Assembly (NCBI RefSeq): GCF_019396385.1
Contig: NZ_JAHKRN010000013.1
Location: 114,138 to 178,137 of the forward strand
Source: Nonomuraea harbinensis
GTDB taxonomy: Bacteria; Actinomycetota; Actinomycetes; Streptosporangiales; Streptosporangiaceae
Reading direction: 5' to 3'
DNA: 64,000 nt
In this document: positions 35,925 to 45,606 of the stretch, one piece after another
Layout of the letters: each line of letters begins with the position of its first letter
How positions within the stretch are numbered: position 1 is the stretch's first letter
Notes under the pieces: generated by a model
The model's input: the letters and a program-made list of their open reading frames with translations, nothing else
Database searches by the model: none
Told to the model about the DNA's origin: nothing
Program-made: the position numbers and the translations under genes

Positions 35925-36794
35925 TCACGTGCGCTGACGGTAGCGGTCGGTGGCCTGGCGGGTGGCGCGGATGGCCGCGTCCGCCTTGTCGTAGGTCCGC
36001 TGCGCCAGCCCCACGAAGATGCAGTCCACGATCAGCAGCTGGCTGATCCGGCTGGCCAGCGCGCCGGGCCGGAACGCGGTCTCCCTGCCCGCCGACACCA
36101 GAGTGTGGTGGGCGAGCGCGGCCAGGGAGGAGCGCGGGTTGTTGGTGATGGCGACCAGCAGCGCCCCCGTCTCGGCCGCCGTGCGGGCCGGGACGAGGAC
36201 GTCCGGCGTCTCGCCGCTGCAGCTGATCGCCACCGCCACGTCCCCGGGTTTGAGCAGGGCGGCGCTCGTCAACGCCAGGTGGGCGTCGCTGAACGGGTGG
36301 CTCGACAGCCCGATCCGCAGGAGCTTCTGCGACATGTCGGCGGCCACCAGGCCGGAGGCGGCGACGCCGTAGACGTCGACCCTGCGGGCGCCGACGATGG
36401 CGGTGACGACCTCGTCGAGCCGGTCCGGGTCGAGCTGGGCGGCGGTGTCGGCGAGGGCTTCGGACTCGGCGCGGGCGACCTTGGCGATGACGTCGGTGAG
36501 CGGGTCGTCGGGGGCGAGGTCGCCGGGGACGAGCCGTTCGGGCTCCTTGGCGACGGCGGCGGCCAGCGCGAAGCGCAGTTGCGAGTAGCCGGTGAAGCCG
36601 AGCGCTCTGGCGGTACGGACGATCGTCGCCTCGCTGGTGCCCGACACCGTGCTGAACTCGGTGATGGTGCTGCGCACGACGAGGCCGGGGTCGTCCAGGA
36701 TGATGCGGGCGATGGCCTGGGCCGCGGGGGTGAGCGACGGCAGGACGGCGCGCACCGCGGCGACCGGGTTGGCCGGTTCGGTGGTGCCGGTCAC
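35925..36794 (-). CDS. RpiR/MurR-type transcriptional regulator
   Basis: 289 aa from GTG 36794, overlapping the nagZ stop (GTGA). N-terminal HTH_6 domain (VRSTITEFSTVSGTSEATIVRTARALGFTGY) and C-terminal SIS sugar-phosphate domain (VDVYGVAASGLVAADMSQKLLRIG, ISCSGETPDVLVPARTAAE). RpiR proteins with this layout, such as E. coli MurR, sense MurNAc-6-phosphate. Lying directly behind nagZ and opposite anmK, which makes MurNAc-6-P, it is likely the local repressor. The frame extends upstream but only as a nagZ shadow. Confidence 0.92.
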   Translation of the reverse strand: MTGTTEPANPVAAVRAVLPSLTPAAQAIARIILDDPGLVVRSTITEFSTVSGTSEATIVRTARALGFTGYSQLRFALAAAVAKEPERLVPGDLAPDDPLTDVIAKVARAESEALADTAAQLDPDRLDEVVTAIVGARRVDVYGVAASGLVAADMSQKLLRIGLSSHPFSDAHLALTSAALLKPGDVAVAISCSGETPDVLVPARTAAETGALLVAITNNPRSSLAALAHHTLVSAGRETAFRPGALASRISQLLIVDCIFVGLAQRTYDKADAAIRATRQATDRYRQRT

Positions 36795-38221
36795 GAGGTC
36801 AGCCGTTCGGCCGCCGCCTGGGCGGAGACGCGGGAGATGCCGTGGGTGGCGAGGTGGGCGGCGCCGGCGGGTTCGGCCGGGATGCCGGTGTCGATGACGA
36901 CGATGTCGGGACGCTCCCGTACGGCCTGCTCGATGCGCTCGCGTACCCAGGGGTGGCGGGCGGCGTCGTGCACGACGAGGACGGCGGGGCCGGTGCCGAG
37001 GGGCGGAAGCGCGGCGCCGGGCTCCAGCGGGACGCGGCGGGTGCCGGGCAGCGCGGCGGCCAGGGCGGCGGTGACGCCGGTCGGGTTGACCTGGTCGACG
37101 GCCTGGCTGTGACGGGTGTTGACCTCGACCACGAGCGGCGGGCCGGTGAGCCGGGCGGCGCCGGTGACGGTGAGGGCGGCGCGGGCGGCTTCGAGACCGG
37201 CGGGGTCGTCCGGTTCGGCGAGCGCCTGGTCGCGGAGCGCGGCCTGGCCGGCGTACCAGGCGGAGACGGCGCGGACGCGGGCGGCGGCCTCGGCGAGGCG
37301 TTCCTCGGGCAGCGTGCCGGAGCGGACGGCCTCGACGACGGCGTCGCGCAGCGCGTACAGGCCGTCCTCGGTGACGTGGCCGGCGCAGACGGCGTCGGCG
37401 CCGGCGGCGAGGGCGCGTACGGCGATCTCGCCGGGCTCGAACATGGCGGCCACCGCCCGCATCTCGATGGCGTCCGTGACCAGCATGCCGTCGAAGCCGA
37501 GCTCGCCCCGCAGGAGCTCGGTGAGGGCGGCGCGGCTGAGTGTCGCGGGCAGGTCCGGGTCGAGGGCGGGCACGAGCAGGTGGCCGCACATGATCGACCG
37601 CACGCCGGCCTCGACGGCGGCGCGGAACGGCGGCAGGTCGCGTTCGGCGAGCAGGTCGCGGGAGGCGTGCACGGTGGGCAGCGCCAGGTGGGAGTCGGTG
37701 GTGGTGTCGCCGTGGCCGGGGAAGTGCTTGGCGCAGGCGGCCACGCCGGCGCCCTGGACTCCGGCCACGTAGGCGGCGGTGTGGCGGGCGACCAGGTCAG
37801 GGTCCGGGCCGAAGGAGCGGACGCCGATGACGGGGTTGGCCGGGTTGGCGTTCACGTCGGCGGTCGGCGCGTAGTCGAGGGTGACGCCGGCGCCGGCGAG
37901 CATGCGGCCGAGCTGCCGGCCGACGCGTTCGGTGAGCTTCACGTCGTCGACCACGCCGAGCGCCCGGTTGCCGGGGACGGAGCTGCCGTGCTCGACCTCG
38001 AAGCGGGTGATGGTGCCGCCTTCCTCGTCGACGGCGACGATCGCGTCCGGGCTGTGCGCGCGGATCTGCCGGGCGGCCCGGTCGAGCGGGTGGTTGCGCG
38101 CGAACAGCACGACGCCGCCGAGCCCTTGATCGAGCGCCCCGCGCATCCAGTCGGGAAGCGAGGCTCCCGCGTACCCCGGCTGGAGCACGGTCATGGCCAG
38201 GCGGGACAGGTCTGGGGTCAT
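36791..38221 (-). CDS. nagZ: GH3 beta-N-acetylglucosaminidase (NagZ-like)
   Basis: 476 aa from ATG 38221 with AAGGAAA upstream. The GH3 TIM barrel carries VDEEGGTITRF near residue 65, the NagZ signature KHFPGHGDTTTDSHLALP near 165 with its Asp-His acid/base pair, and nucleophile Asp in VTDAIEM near 250. Unlike E. coli NagZ (about 340 aa), it has an extra C-terminal domain, as in Gram-positive enzymes. Removes GlcNAc from GlcNAc-anhMurNAc or muropeptides. No signal peptide is evident, so it is probably cytoplasmic. Confidence 0.93.
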   Translation of the reverse strand: MTPDLSRLAMTVLQPGYAGASLPDWMRGALDQGLGGVVLFARNHPLDRAARQIRAHSPDAIVAVDEEGGTITRFEVEHGSSVPGNRALGVVDDVKLTERVGRQLGRMLAGAGVTLDYAPTADVNANPANPVIGVRSFGPDPDLVARHTAAYVAGVQGAGVAACAKHFPGHGDTTTDSHLALPTVHASRDLLAERDLPPFRAAVEAGVRSIMCGHLLVPALDPDLPATLSRAALTELLRGELGFDGMLVTDAIEMRAVAAMFEPGEIAVRALAAGADAVCAGHVTEDGLYALRDAVVEAVRSGTLPEERLAEAAARVRAVSAWYAGQAALRDQALAEPDDPAGLEAARAALTVTGAARLTGPPLVVEVNTRHSQAVDQVNPTGVTAALAAALPGTRRVPLEPGAALPPLGTGPAVLVVHDAARHPWVRERIEQAVRERPDIVVIDTGIPAEPAGAAHLATHGISRVSAQAAAERLTS

Positions 38222-38230
38222 GCGGCATTT

Positions 38231-38254
38231 TCCTTCACAGTTGTTGAACTGAAG
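38231..38254. promoter_or_regulatory. Palindrome between nagZ and the GHL10-anmK arm (candidate MurR/RpiR operator)
   Basis: CAGTT (38238-38242) and AACTG (38247-38251) form a perfect inverted repeat around GTTG; flanking CCTT (from 38232) and AAGG (38251-38254) extend the symmetry imperfectly. It lies 10-30 bases from the nagZ start and about 60 from the start at 38310, so one bound regulator could control both arms. Confidence 0.45.
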
Positions 38255-38309
38255 GTAATTTTCTGTCATCGTCGCCCTCGACACAACCGCTTCCGGGAGG
38301 CCACCCCCC

Positions 38310-39839
38310 ATGCCCAGCCGAAGGACTCTCCTGAAGGGTCTCGCCCTTGCCGCCGCCGCCACGGCGGTTCCCCTGCCCGCTTTCGCGTCCGCCGAGTACG
38401 TTCCCCCGCTGCGCCAGATGCGCGGCATGTGGATCGCGTCCGTGGTGAACATCAACTGGCCCTCCAAGCAGGGCCTGAGCGTCGAGGAGCAGAAGGCCGA
38501 GTATCTCGCCTGGCTCGACCTGGCCGAGCAGCGCAAGCTCAACTCGGTGTTCGTCCAGATCAGGCCGACCGCCGACGCGTTCTGGCCGTCGCCGTTCGAG
38601 CCGTGGTCGCACTGGATCACCGGCGTGCAGGGGCAGGACCCTGGCTACGACCCGCTCGGGTTCGCCGTCGAGGAGACGCACAAGCGCGGCCTGGCCTTCC
38701 ACGCCTGGTTCAACCCGTACCGCGTGTCGATGCAGGACGACCCGAACCAGCTGCACCCCGACCACCCCGGACGCAAGAACCCCGACTGGATCCTCCCGTT
38801 CGGCGGCAAGCTCTACTACAACCCCGGCATGCCGGAGGTGCGGAAGTTCTGCCAGGACGCGATGCTCGACGCGCTGGCCCGCTACGACATCGACGGCCTG
38901 CACTTCGACGACTACTTCTACCCGACCAACAGCACGGCCTTCGACGACGCCGAGGAGTTCGCCAAGTACGGCGCGGGCTTCCCCGACCTGGCGGCCTGGC
39001 GGCGCAACAACGTCGACCTGATGGTCTCCGAGATGCAGCAGCGGGTCCGCGAGGTCAAGCCGGAGGCCGCCTGGGGCATCAGCCCGTCGGGCATCTGGCG
39101 CAACAAGGGCACCGACCCGCTCGGCTCCGAGACCAACGGCGGCCAGTCGTACGACAACCTGCACGCCGACACCCGCGGCTGGGTCAAGAAGGGCTGGCTC
39201 GACTACATCGCGCCGCAGCTCTACTGGTACATCGGCCAGCCGCCGGCCGACTACTCCAAGCTCGTGCCCTGGTGGTCCGACGTCGCCGACGGCACGAAGA
39301 CGATGCTGTGGATCGGGCAGGCCGCGTACAAGGCGGGCGACCCCGCGCAGGCGCCCGAGTGGCAGGACCCGAAGGAGCTGTCCGACCACCTCACGCTCAA
39401 CCGCGACCACCCGCAGATCAGCGGCGACATCTGGTACAACGCCAACGACCTGCGCCAGGACCGGATCGCGTCGGTGAGCACCGCCGTCGCCGACCACTAC
39501 GTCCGGCCCGCGCTCGCCCCGGTGCTGCCGAGGCTGGCGACGGGCAAGGCGCCGAACCGTCCCGTGCTCGCCTACGCGCTGCGCAAGCGCGGCGGGGTCG
39601 AGGTGCGCGCGGTGGCGACCGGTAGGCAGGAGCCGTTCCAGTTCGCCATCTTCCGCTTCCCCGGCAGGGCGCGGGACGCGCAGTTCGCCGACGCCCGCCA
39701 CCTGGTCGCGGTCGTCCCCGGCGACCGGCAGGTGGTCTGGCAGGACCCCGACGGCAAGCGCGGCGACCACTACCACGTGGTGGCGGTCGACCGGGCCAAC
39801 CGGACCAGCAAGCCCAGCAACGGGTTCCCGGTGATCTGA
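38310..39839 (+). CDS. Exported GHL10/DUF187 family glycosyl hydrolase (DigH-like)
   Basis: 509 aa. A twin-arginine-like leader, [20 protein letters not shown], suggests Tat export. The GHL10 barrel spans about residues 35-400: [56 protein letters not shown] with acidic residues, and [11 protein letters not shown]. Bacterial DUF187 proteins include E. coli DigH, which cuts denuded peptidoglycan glycans. A short beta-rich C-terminal domain follows. Only 4 bp before anmK, so the two are one operon. Confidence 0.9.
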   Translation: MPSRRTLLKGLALAAAATAVPLPAFASAEYVPPLRQMRGMWIASVVNINWPSKQGLSVEEQKAEYLAWLDLAEQRKLNSVFVQIRPTADAFWPSPFEPWSHWITGVQGQDPGYDPLGFAVEETHKRGLAFHAWFNPYRVSMQDDPNQLHPDHPGRKNPDWILPFGGKLYYNPGMPEVRKFCQDAMLDALARYDIDGLHFDDYFYPTNSTAFDDAEEFAKYGAGFPDLAAWRRNNVDLMVSEMQQRVREVKPEAAWGISPSGIWRNKGTDPLGSETNGGQSYDNLHADTRGWVKKGWLDYIAPQLYWYIGQPPADYSKLVPWWSDVADGTKTMLWIGQAAYKAGDPAQAPEWQDPKELSDHLTLNRDHPQISGDIWYNANDLRQDRIASVSTAVADHYVRPALAPVLPRLATGKAPNRPVLAYALRKRGGVEVRAVATGRQEPFQFAIFRFPGRARDAQFADARHLVAVVPGDRQVVWQDPDGKRGDHYHVVAVDRANRTSKPSNGFPVI

Positions 39840-39843
39840 GATC

Positions 39844-40965
39844 ATGCGGGTTCTCGGCCTCATCTCGGGCACGTCCCACGACGGCATCGACAGCGCCGCC
39901 GTGGACTGGACGCTCGACGCCGGCGTGCTCACCGGCAGGATCGAGCACACGGGCGAGCGGCCGTACGAGCCGGAGCTGAGAGCCCGCATCCGGGCCGCGC
40001 TGCCGCCCCACCGCGTCGACCTGGGCGAGGTGTGCGCCCTGGACACGCTGATCGGGCAGGCGTTCGCCGGCGCCGCCGCCGGAGCGCCGCCGTGCGAGCT
40101 GGTCTGCTCGCACGGCCAGACCCTGTTCCACTGGGTGGAGGACGGCCGGGTGCGCGGCACGCTGCAGCTCGGCCAGCCGGCCTGGATCGCCGAGCGCACC
40201 GGCGTTCCCGTCGTGTCGGACGTACGGGCGCGCGACGTGGCCGCCGGAGGCCAGGGCGCGCCCCTGGTGTCGTATCTCGACCTGCTGCTCATGGCAGGGC
40301 TGCCGGGCCGCGCCGGCGCGCTCAACCTGGGCGGCATCGCCAACCTGACCGTGCGCGAGCCTCCGCTGGCCTACGACACCGGGCCGGGCTGCGCCCTGCT
40401 CGACGCCGCCGCGCCGCCGTACGACAGGGACGGCGCGCTGGCGTCGGCGGGCACGGTCGACCGGGACCTGCTCGACCGGCTGCTCGCGGAGCCCTACTAC
40501 CTCCAGGAGCCGCCGAAGTCCACCGGCAAGGAGTTGTTCACGCCGGACTACGTGAAGGCGGACCTGCCCCTGCCGGACCTGGTGGCGACGCTGACGGCGC
40601 TGACCGCCGAGACGGTCGCCGCGGAGATCCGCAGGCACCGGCTCGACACCGTGATCGTGTCGGGCGGAGGCGCCCGCAACCCAGCGCTGATGAGCATGCT
40701 CCGCCTGCGCGCGACGCCGGCCAGGTTTCTGACCAGCGACGAACTCGGGGTGCCGGCCGACAGCAAGGAGGCGATCGCCTTCTCGCTGTTCGGCTGGCTC
40801 ACCGCACACGGCCTGGCGGCGACCGTGCCCGGGTGCACGGGCGCGTCGGGCGCCCGGATCCTGGGCACGATCACGCCGGGTTCCGGTCCGTTGACGCTGC
40901 CGGAACCCCTCGCCGAAGCCCCGGTCGCGATCCGCTTCTCAGGAAGCCCTGCGGCCCGCCGCTGA
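39844..40965 (+). CDS. anmK: Anhydro-N-acetylmuramic acid kinase
   Basis: 373 aa, normal length. ASKHA-type kinase with [26 protein letters not shown] near residue 97, [20 protein letters not shown], the catalytic Asp region [35 protein letters not shown] and [12 protein letters not shown]. Opens the 1,6-anhydro bond of anhMurNAc and phosphorylates it to MurNAc-6-P. Follows the GHL10 gene by 4 bp and overlaps the end of the FHA gene by 27 bp. Confidence 0.96.
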   Translation: MRVLGLISGTSHDGIDSAAVDWTLDAGVLTGRIEHTGERPYEPELRARIRAALPPHRVDLGEVCALDTLIGQAFAGAAAGAPPCELVCSHGQTLFHWVEDGRVRGTLQLGQPAWIAERTGVPVVSDVRARDVAAGGQGAPLVSYLDLLLMAGLPGRAGALNLGGIANLTVREPPLAYDTGPGCALLDAAAPPYDRDGALASAGTVDRDLLDRLLAEPYYLQEPPKSTGKELFTPDYVKADLPLPDLVATLTALTAETVAAEIRRHRLDTVIVSGGGARNPALMSMLRLRATPARFLTSDELGVPADSKEAIAFSLFGWLTAHGLAATVPGCTGASGARILGTITPGSGPLTLPEPLAEAPVAIRFSGSPAARR

Positions 40966-41580
40966 CGGCTCCGCGGTGGTGCCCGCCCGCTGCGGGGGAA
41001 CCACGGGGGTCGGGCGCACCAGGCCGAGCGCGACGACCTCGTTGGCCAGTCGCGTGCGCCGGTTGGTGCCTTCGGGGATCCTGAACTTCTGATACAGCCG
41101 CAGCAGGTGCTGCTTGACCGCGGCCTCGGTCACGACCAGGTCGTCGGCGATCTCCCGCGCGGTGGCCGGAGCGACGAACGCCTCATCCGACAGGGCCGGC
41201 CGGCAGAGCGAGGTGAGCACGTCGACCTCGCGCCTGGTCAGCTCGGGCGCCGCCGCCCTGCGGAGCTCCACTTCGGGCGCGAAGTCCTCACGGGGGACTC
41301 CGCCGACCCGTCCTCGCGCGGCCCCGAACGAGACGACGTCGCCGTCGTCGAGCACCCTCCGGGCGATCGGCCTGCCGTTCACCCGTGTGCCGTTGCGGGA
41401 CAGGCCCAGGTCAACGACGTACAGGTAAGGCCCTCGCCTGACGAATTCGGCATGGAGCCGAGAGACGCTGGGATCGGTGAGCCGGATGTCGACACCGCGG
41501 CCCCTTCCCACCGTCGTGATCTCGGGGCGCAACGGGATCACCTCGCCTGTGTCCTCGATGCGTATGAACGGCCCCTCCAC
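40939..41580 (-). CDS. FHA-domain protein with C-terminal winged-helix/LuxR-like HTH
   Basis: 213 aa from GTG 41580 with GGGGAGGAAC upstream. FHA domain residues about 20-90 shows the phosphothreonine-binding pattern [21 protein letters not shown], and [10 protein letters not shown] second domain ([46 protein letters not shown]) is helix-turn-helix. This pairing would let Ser/Thr-kinase phosphorylation steer DNA binding; a Ser/Thr kinase is at 49084. Ends in a disordered tail. Targets unknown. Confidence 0.88.
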   Translation of the reverse strand: MEGPFIRIEDTGEVIPLRPEITTVGRGRGVDIRLTDPSVSRLHAEFVRRGPYLYVVDLGLSRNGTRVNGRPIARRVLDDGDVVSFGAARGRVGGVPREDFAPEVELRRAAAPELTRREVDVLTSLCRPALSDEAFVAPATAREIADDLVVTEAAVKQHLLRLYQKFRIPEGTNRRTRLANEVVALGLVRPTPVVPPQRAGTTAEPSAAGRRAS

Positions 41581-41761
41581 GGCAGTTCCTCCCCAGGTAG
41601 CCCGCCGTAACTCTTACTACAGCTCCGGCTTACCCAAACGTGGGGATGCGGAATCGCCTTTGCCGAAAGCAGAATCGCGCGTGAAATTGGTCTGGACCTC
41701 TGCGGACGGTTTTGCCTGCTCACGGGTAGACTTCGGGCGAAGATAAGCGGAGGAAACACTC

Positions 41762-42883
41762 ATGGCGGACAAGCCCACCAAAGGCCTGGCTGACGTCGTC
41801 GCCGCGTCCACAGCGCTCAGCGACATCGACGGAAAAGCAGGTCGGCTGTTCTACCGGGGATACGACATCCACGATCTGGCCGGCCGCGCGACCTTCGAGG
41901 AGACCGCGTACCTGTTGCAACGAGGCAAGCTGCCCGACCGCGCCGAGCTCCAGGAGTACGGCGACGACCTCGTGCGCGGCCGTGACCTCGGCGAGCTGGT
42001 CTCGGCGAACATCTCCGAGATCGCCGAGAAACAGAAACCGATGGAGGCGCTGCGCAGCTACGTGTCGCTGTCCGGCGCGGACGACCCTGACAAGGACTCG
42101 AACGCCCCCGGCGCCAACCTGCGCAAGGCCGCCCGCCTGACCGCCCAGCAGCCCCTGCTGGTGGCCCGCTACCACGCGGCCCGCACCGGCGCGACCGCCC
42201 CCGATCCCGACCCCTCACTGAGCACCGCGGCGAACTTCCTGTTCCAGATCACCGGGCGCGTCCCCTCGCAGCGCGAGGTGGAGATCTTCGACACCTGCCT
42301 GGTGCTGCACGCCGACCACACGATGAACGCCTCCACGTTCGCCGCCCGCGTCTGCGCCGCTACCCTCTCGGACATGCACTCCGCCATCGTCGCGGCCATC
42401 GGCACGCTCAAGGGCCCGCTGCACGGCGGCGCCAACGAGCAGGTCATGAAGACCCTGGAGTCGATCTCGCCGACCGGCGTCGCCCAGGCGGTCCGTGACA
42501 AGCTCGGCGCCGGCGAGAAGATCATGGGCTTCGGCCACCGGGTCTACAAGACCGAGGACCCGCGCGCCACCCATCTGCGCCGCATGTCGCAGGAGCTGGC
42601 CGAGTCGGCCGGCGACGACACCTACTACCGGATGTCCAAGGAGATGGAGGAGGTCGTCTTCGAGGAGAAGGGCCTCTATCCGAACGTCGACTTCTACGCG
42701 GCCTCGGTTTACCACTACCTTGGCATCCCGACCGACCTGTTCACTCCCGTGTTCTCGATCAGCCGCATGTCCGGCTGGACGGCGCACGTGATCGAGCAGC
42801 ACGCCGACAACAGGCTGATCCGCCCGGACAGCGAGTACATCGGCGAGACCGACCAGAAGTGGAAGCCGATCGACGAGCGATGA
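41762..42883 (+). CDS. Citrate synthase (possibly 2-methylcitrate synthase)
   Basis: 373 aa, the size of the short Gram-positive-type citrate synthases. Substrate-binding His in LHADHTMNAS, GPLHGGANEQV, GFGHRVYKTEDPRA with the catalytic His, and catalytic Asp in YPNVDFYAASV are all present. A second, longer citrate synthase usually handles the main cycle in these bacteria, so a methylcitrate role cannot be excluded. It is coupled by ATGA to the DUF3017 gene and sits just before icd. Confidence 0.92.
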   Translation: MADKPTKGLADVVAASTALSDIDGKAGRLFYRGYDIHDLAGRATFEETAYLLQRGKLPDRAELQEYGDDLVRGRDLGELVSANISEIAEKQKPMEALRSYVSLSGADDPDKDSNAPGANLRKAARLTAQQPLLVARYHAARTGATAPDPDPSLSTAANFLFQITGRVPSQREVEIFDTCLVLHADHTMNASTFAARVCAATLSDMHSAIVAAIGTLKGPLHGGANEQVMKTLESISPTGVAQAVRDKLGAGEKIMGFGHRVYKTEDPRATHLRRMSQELAESAGDDTYYRMSKEMEEVVFEEKGLYPNVDFYAASVYHYLGIPTDLFTPVFSISRMSGWTAHVIEQHADNRLIRPDSEYIGETDQKWKPIDER

Positions 42884-43185
42884 GCCTGCGTGACGACGTC
42901 GAACGCGAGGGCTGGGGGCCGTACCCGCTGATTCTGGCGGGTGCGGCCGTCGCCGTGGGATTGGTGTTCCTGATCGACCCGCGCTGGGGCGGATTCGCCC
43001 TGGGCGGTGTCATCATGATCGGTGCCGCACTGCGCTTCTCCGGATTCGGCGGGCCCCTCGCGGTGCGCGGCCGGAAGGCGGACGCGGTCACGCTCGGGCT
43101 GGCCGGGTTCATGCTGGTGCTGACTTCGCTGCTGCTCGACAACTCGGCTGCGAAGGCCCTGATCGAGTCCCTTTTCTCTCGCTGA
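42880..43185 (+). CDS. DUF3017 membrane protein
   Basis: 101 aa from ATG 42880, overlapping the stop of citrate synthase. Three hydrophobic helices: PYPLILAGAAVAVGLVFLI, FALGGVIMIGAALRF and LGLAGFMLVLTSLLL. DUF3017 proteins are conserved in actinobacteria beside folD, mdh or citrate cycle genes; function unknown. Confidence 0.85.
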   Translation: MSLRDDVEREGWGPYPLILAGAAVAVGLVFLIDPRWGGFALGGVIMIGAALRFSGFGGPLAVRGRKADAVTLGLAGFMLVLTSLLLDNSAAKALIESLFSR

Positions 43186-43236
43186 CGAGGCGTCCGATAG
43201 CCTCAACGCATTCATTCATGAAGGGGAACCGTTCGC

Positions 43237-44451
43237 ATGCCCAAGATCAAGGTGGAGGGCCCGGTCGTCGAACTCGACGGCGACGAGATGACCCGGATCA
43301 TCTGGCAGTTCATCAAGGACCAGCTGATCCTTCCCTACCTGGACATCGACCTTAAGTACTACGACCTCGGCATCGAGCACCGTGACGCCACCGACGACCA
43401 GGTGACCATCGATGCCGCCAACGCCATCAGGAAGCACGGCGTGGGCGTCAAGTGCGCCACCATCACCCCGGACGAGGCGCGGGTCGAGGAGTTCGGCCTC
43501 AAGCAGATGTGGAAGTCCCCCAACGGGACGATCCGCAACATCCTCGGCGGCGTCATCTTCCGCGAGCCGATCATCATGTCCAACGTGCCGCGGCTCGTCC
43601 CGGGCTGGACCAAGCCGATCGTCGTCGGCCGTCACGCCTTCGGCGACCAGTACCGCGCCACCGACCTGAAGGTGCCGGGCGAGGGCACCCTCACCCTCAC
43701 CTTCACCCCGAAGGACGGCTCCGAGCCGATCGAGCTCGACGTGTACGACTTCCCGGGCCCGGGCGTCGCGATGGCGATGTACAACCTGGACGAGTCGATC
43801 CGCGACTTCGCCCGCGCCTCCATGCGCTACGGCCTGGACCGCAACTACCCGGTCTACCTGTCGACCAAGAACACGATCATGAAGGCCTACGACGGGCGCT
43901 TCAAGGACATCTTCGCCGAGGTGTTCGAGAGCGAGTTCAAGGACGACTTCGCCAAGGCCGGCATCACCTACGAGCACCGCCTGATCGACGACATGGTCGC
44001 CGCCGCGCTCAAGTGGGAGGGCGGCTATGTCTGGGCGTGCAAGAACTACGACGGCGACGTCCAGTCCGACACGGTGGCGCAGGGCTTCGGCTCGCTCGGC
44101 CTGATGACCTCCGTGCTCATGACGCCCGACGGCCGCACCGTCGAGGCCGAGGCGGCACACGGCACCGTGACCCGCCACTACCGCCAGCACCAGCAGGGCA
44201 AGCCCACCTCCACCAACCCGATCGCCTCGATCTTCGCGTGGACCCGTGGCCTCGCCCACCGCGGCAAGCTCGACAACACCCCCGCGGTGACCGAGTTCGC
44301 CGACACGCTGGAGCGGGTCTGCGTCGAGACGGTCGAGGGCGGCCAGATGACCAAGGACCTCGCGCTCCTGGTCGGCGACGACGCCGAATGGCTCACGACC
44401 CAGGACTTCCTCGCGGCCCTGGACGAGAACCTGAAGAAGAAGATGGCCTGA
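43237..44451 (+). CDS. icd: NADP-dependent isocitrate dehydrogenase
   Basis: 404 aa, dimeric eukaryote-like type. [20 protein letters not shown], isocitrate-binding [34 protein letters not shown], catalytic [10 protein letters not shown] and NADP-site HGTVTRHYR are intact. Converts isocitrate to 2-oxoglutarate. RBS GAAGGGG precedes the start. Followed by a strong terminator. Confidence 0.97.
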   Translation: MPKIKVEGPVVELDGDEMTRIIWQFIKDQLILPYLDIDLKYYDLGIEHRDATDDQVTIDAANAIRKHGVGVKCATITPDEARVEEFGLKQMWKSPNGTIRNILGGVIFREPIIMSNVPRLVPGWTKPIVVGRHAFGDQYRATDLKVPGEGTLTLTFTPKDGSEPIELDVYDFPGPGVAMAMYNLDESIRDFARASMRYGLDRNYPVYLSTKNTIMKAYDGRFKDIFAEVFESEFKDDFAKAGITYEHRLIDDMVAAALKWEGGYVWACKNYDGDVQSDTVAQGFGSLGLMTSVLMTPDGRTVEAEAAHGTVTRHYRQHQQGKPTSTNPIASIFAWTRGLAHRGKLDNTPAVTEFADTLERVCVETVEGGQMTKDLALLVGDDAEWLTTQDFLAALDENLKKKMA

Positions 44452-44466
44452 CCGCCGTCTCACGTG

Positions 44467-44490
44467 AAGGGCCGCCTCCGGGCGGCCCTT
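44467..44490 (+). terminator. Hairpin terminator after icd
   Basis: A perfect 10-bp stem, AAGGGCCGCC (44467-44476) with GGCGGCCCTT (44481-44490), closes a 4-nt TCCG loop 15 bases past the icd stop. Confidence 0.88.
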
Positions 44491-44524
44491 TCCGCTTCCC
44501 GGACGATCCCTTGGTGCGCCGCGG

Positions 44525-44554
44525 TTGATCAGCTGGGTAAGAGCCCTCCATAAC
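44525..44554 (+). promoter_or_regulatory. Probable promoter of the polysaccharide deacetylase gene
   Basis: TTGATC (44525-44530) and CATAAC (44549-44554) are 18 bp apart. The predicted start near 44561 leaves a leader of about 20 nt containing a GGGGGG ribosome site before ATG 44581. Confidence 0.45.
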
Positions 44555-44580
44555 AGTCGTGCGCGTCTCGGGGGGTTCGA

Positions 44581-45606
44581 ATGCGACTGCGTTTCATCGG
44601 TGGCGTGGGTGCGGTCGCGGTCGCCGTGATCGTGTCGGGGTGCGGCTCCGAGCCGGTCACCCAGGTGAAGGACGCCAAGGCCGACAGCGCCGCCAAGCAG
44701 CAGCTGTTCAAGGCCGCCCAGGCGAAGGCGGCCGCGGCCGTGAAGGCCAACGAGCTGGGCCAGGTCCCGGTTCTCATGTACCACCGGATCGTCGACAAGC
44801 CGGGGACCACCGACGACCGCACGCCCGCCCAGTTCCGCACCGAGCTCGAACGGCTGGCCAAGGAGAACTACGTGCCGGTCACCGCGGCCGAGTTCGTCAC
44901 CGGGAAGATCGACATCCCGGCAGGCAAGCACCCGGTGGTGCTCACCTTCGACGACTCCTCCCCGTCCCAGCTCACGCTGGACGCGATGGGCACGCCCAAG
45001 GCGAACACCGCCGTCGCCATCATGCGCGAGGTGGCCGCCAAGCACTCCGGCTTCCGCCCGGTCGCGACCTTCTACATCACCCGCGACATGTTCGGCAAGC
45101 ACGTCCGCGAGGAGCAGGCGCAGACGCTGCTGTGGCTCAAGTCGAACGGCTTCGACCTGGGCAACCACACGCGCGACCACTACAACCTGCGCGCCCGCAC
45201 GCACGACCAGGTCGAGGAGCAGATCGGCTCGATCGGCAAGGAGATCAACGAGCTGGCCGGGGTCAAGCCGGTGACGATCGCGCTCCCGTACGGGGTGCAG
45301 CCGCGCAAGAAGGAGTGGGCGGCGCGCGGCAAGTCGTACCACCACCAGGGCGTCTTCCTGGCCGGTTACACGCCCGCGGCGTCGCCGTTCAGCAAGTCGT
45401 TCGACGCGCTGGGCATCCCGCGCATCAGGGCGATGGACAAGAAGGGCGACTGCGCGCAGTTCTGCTCGACGGCCTGGCTCGACTGGCTGAAGGCCAACCC
45501 CGACATGCGCTACACCTCCGACGGCGACCCGTCGACGGTCGCGTACCCGAAGTTCAAGAACCCGTTCCTGCGCGCCTCGTACAAGCCGAAGGCGCTGGCC
45601 TACTAG
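44581..45606 (+). CDS. Polysaccharide deacetylase (NodB-homology) lipoprotein
   Basis: 341 aa. Signal with lipobox VSGC at about residue 20, then a helical stalk and a CE4/NodB domain: VPVLMYHRIVD, catalytic LTFDDSSPSQLTL, FDLGNHTRDHYNL with the metal-binding His pair, and IALPYGVQPR. Such enzymes deacetylate peptidoglycan or other amino sugars on the outside. The DDS in place of the common DDG is a minor variation. Convergent 4-bp overlap with the next gene. Confidence 0.9.
   Translation: MRLRFIGGVGAVAVAVIVSGCGSEPVTQVKDAKADSAAKQQLFKAAQAKAAAAVKANELGQVPVLMYHRIVDKPGTTDDRTPAQFRTELERLAKENYVPVTAAEFVTGKIDIPAGKHPVVLTFDDSSPSQLTLDAMGTPKANTAVAIMREVAAKHSGFRPVATFYITRDMFGKHVREEQAQTLLWLKSNGFDLGNHTRDHYNLRARTHDQVEEQIGSIGKEINELAGVKPVTIALPYGVQPRKKEWAARGKSYHHQGVFLAGYTPAASPFSKSFDALGIPRIRAMDKKGDCAQFCSTAWLDWLKANPDMRYTSDGDPSTVAYPKFKNPFLRASYKPKALAY

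Noticed and set aside
36791..37589. Upstream in-frame extension of the RpiR regulator
   Set aside because: The added residues are the Arg/Pro-rich shadow of nagZ; the GTG at 36794 overlapping the nagZ stop is the natural start.
44525..44590. tRNA-like fragment with a D-arm-like AGCTGGGTAAGAGC and a GGTTCGAAT T-loop-like string
   Set aside because: The anticodon and T stems do not pair and no acceptor stem exists; the same bases fit a -35/-10 promoter for the deacetylase gene.
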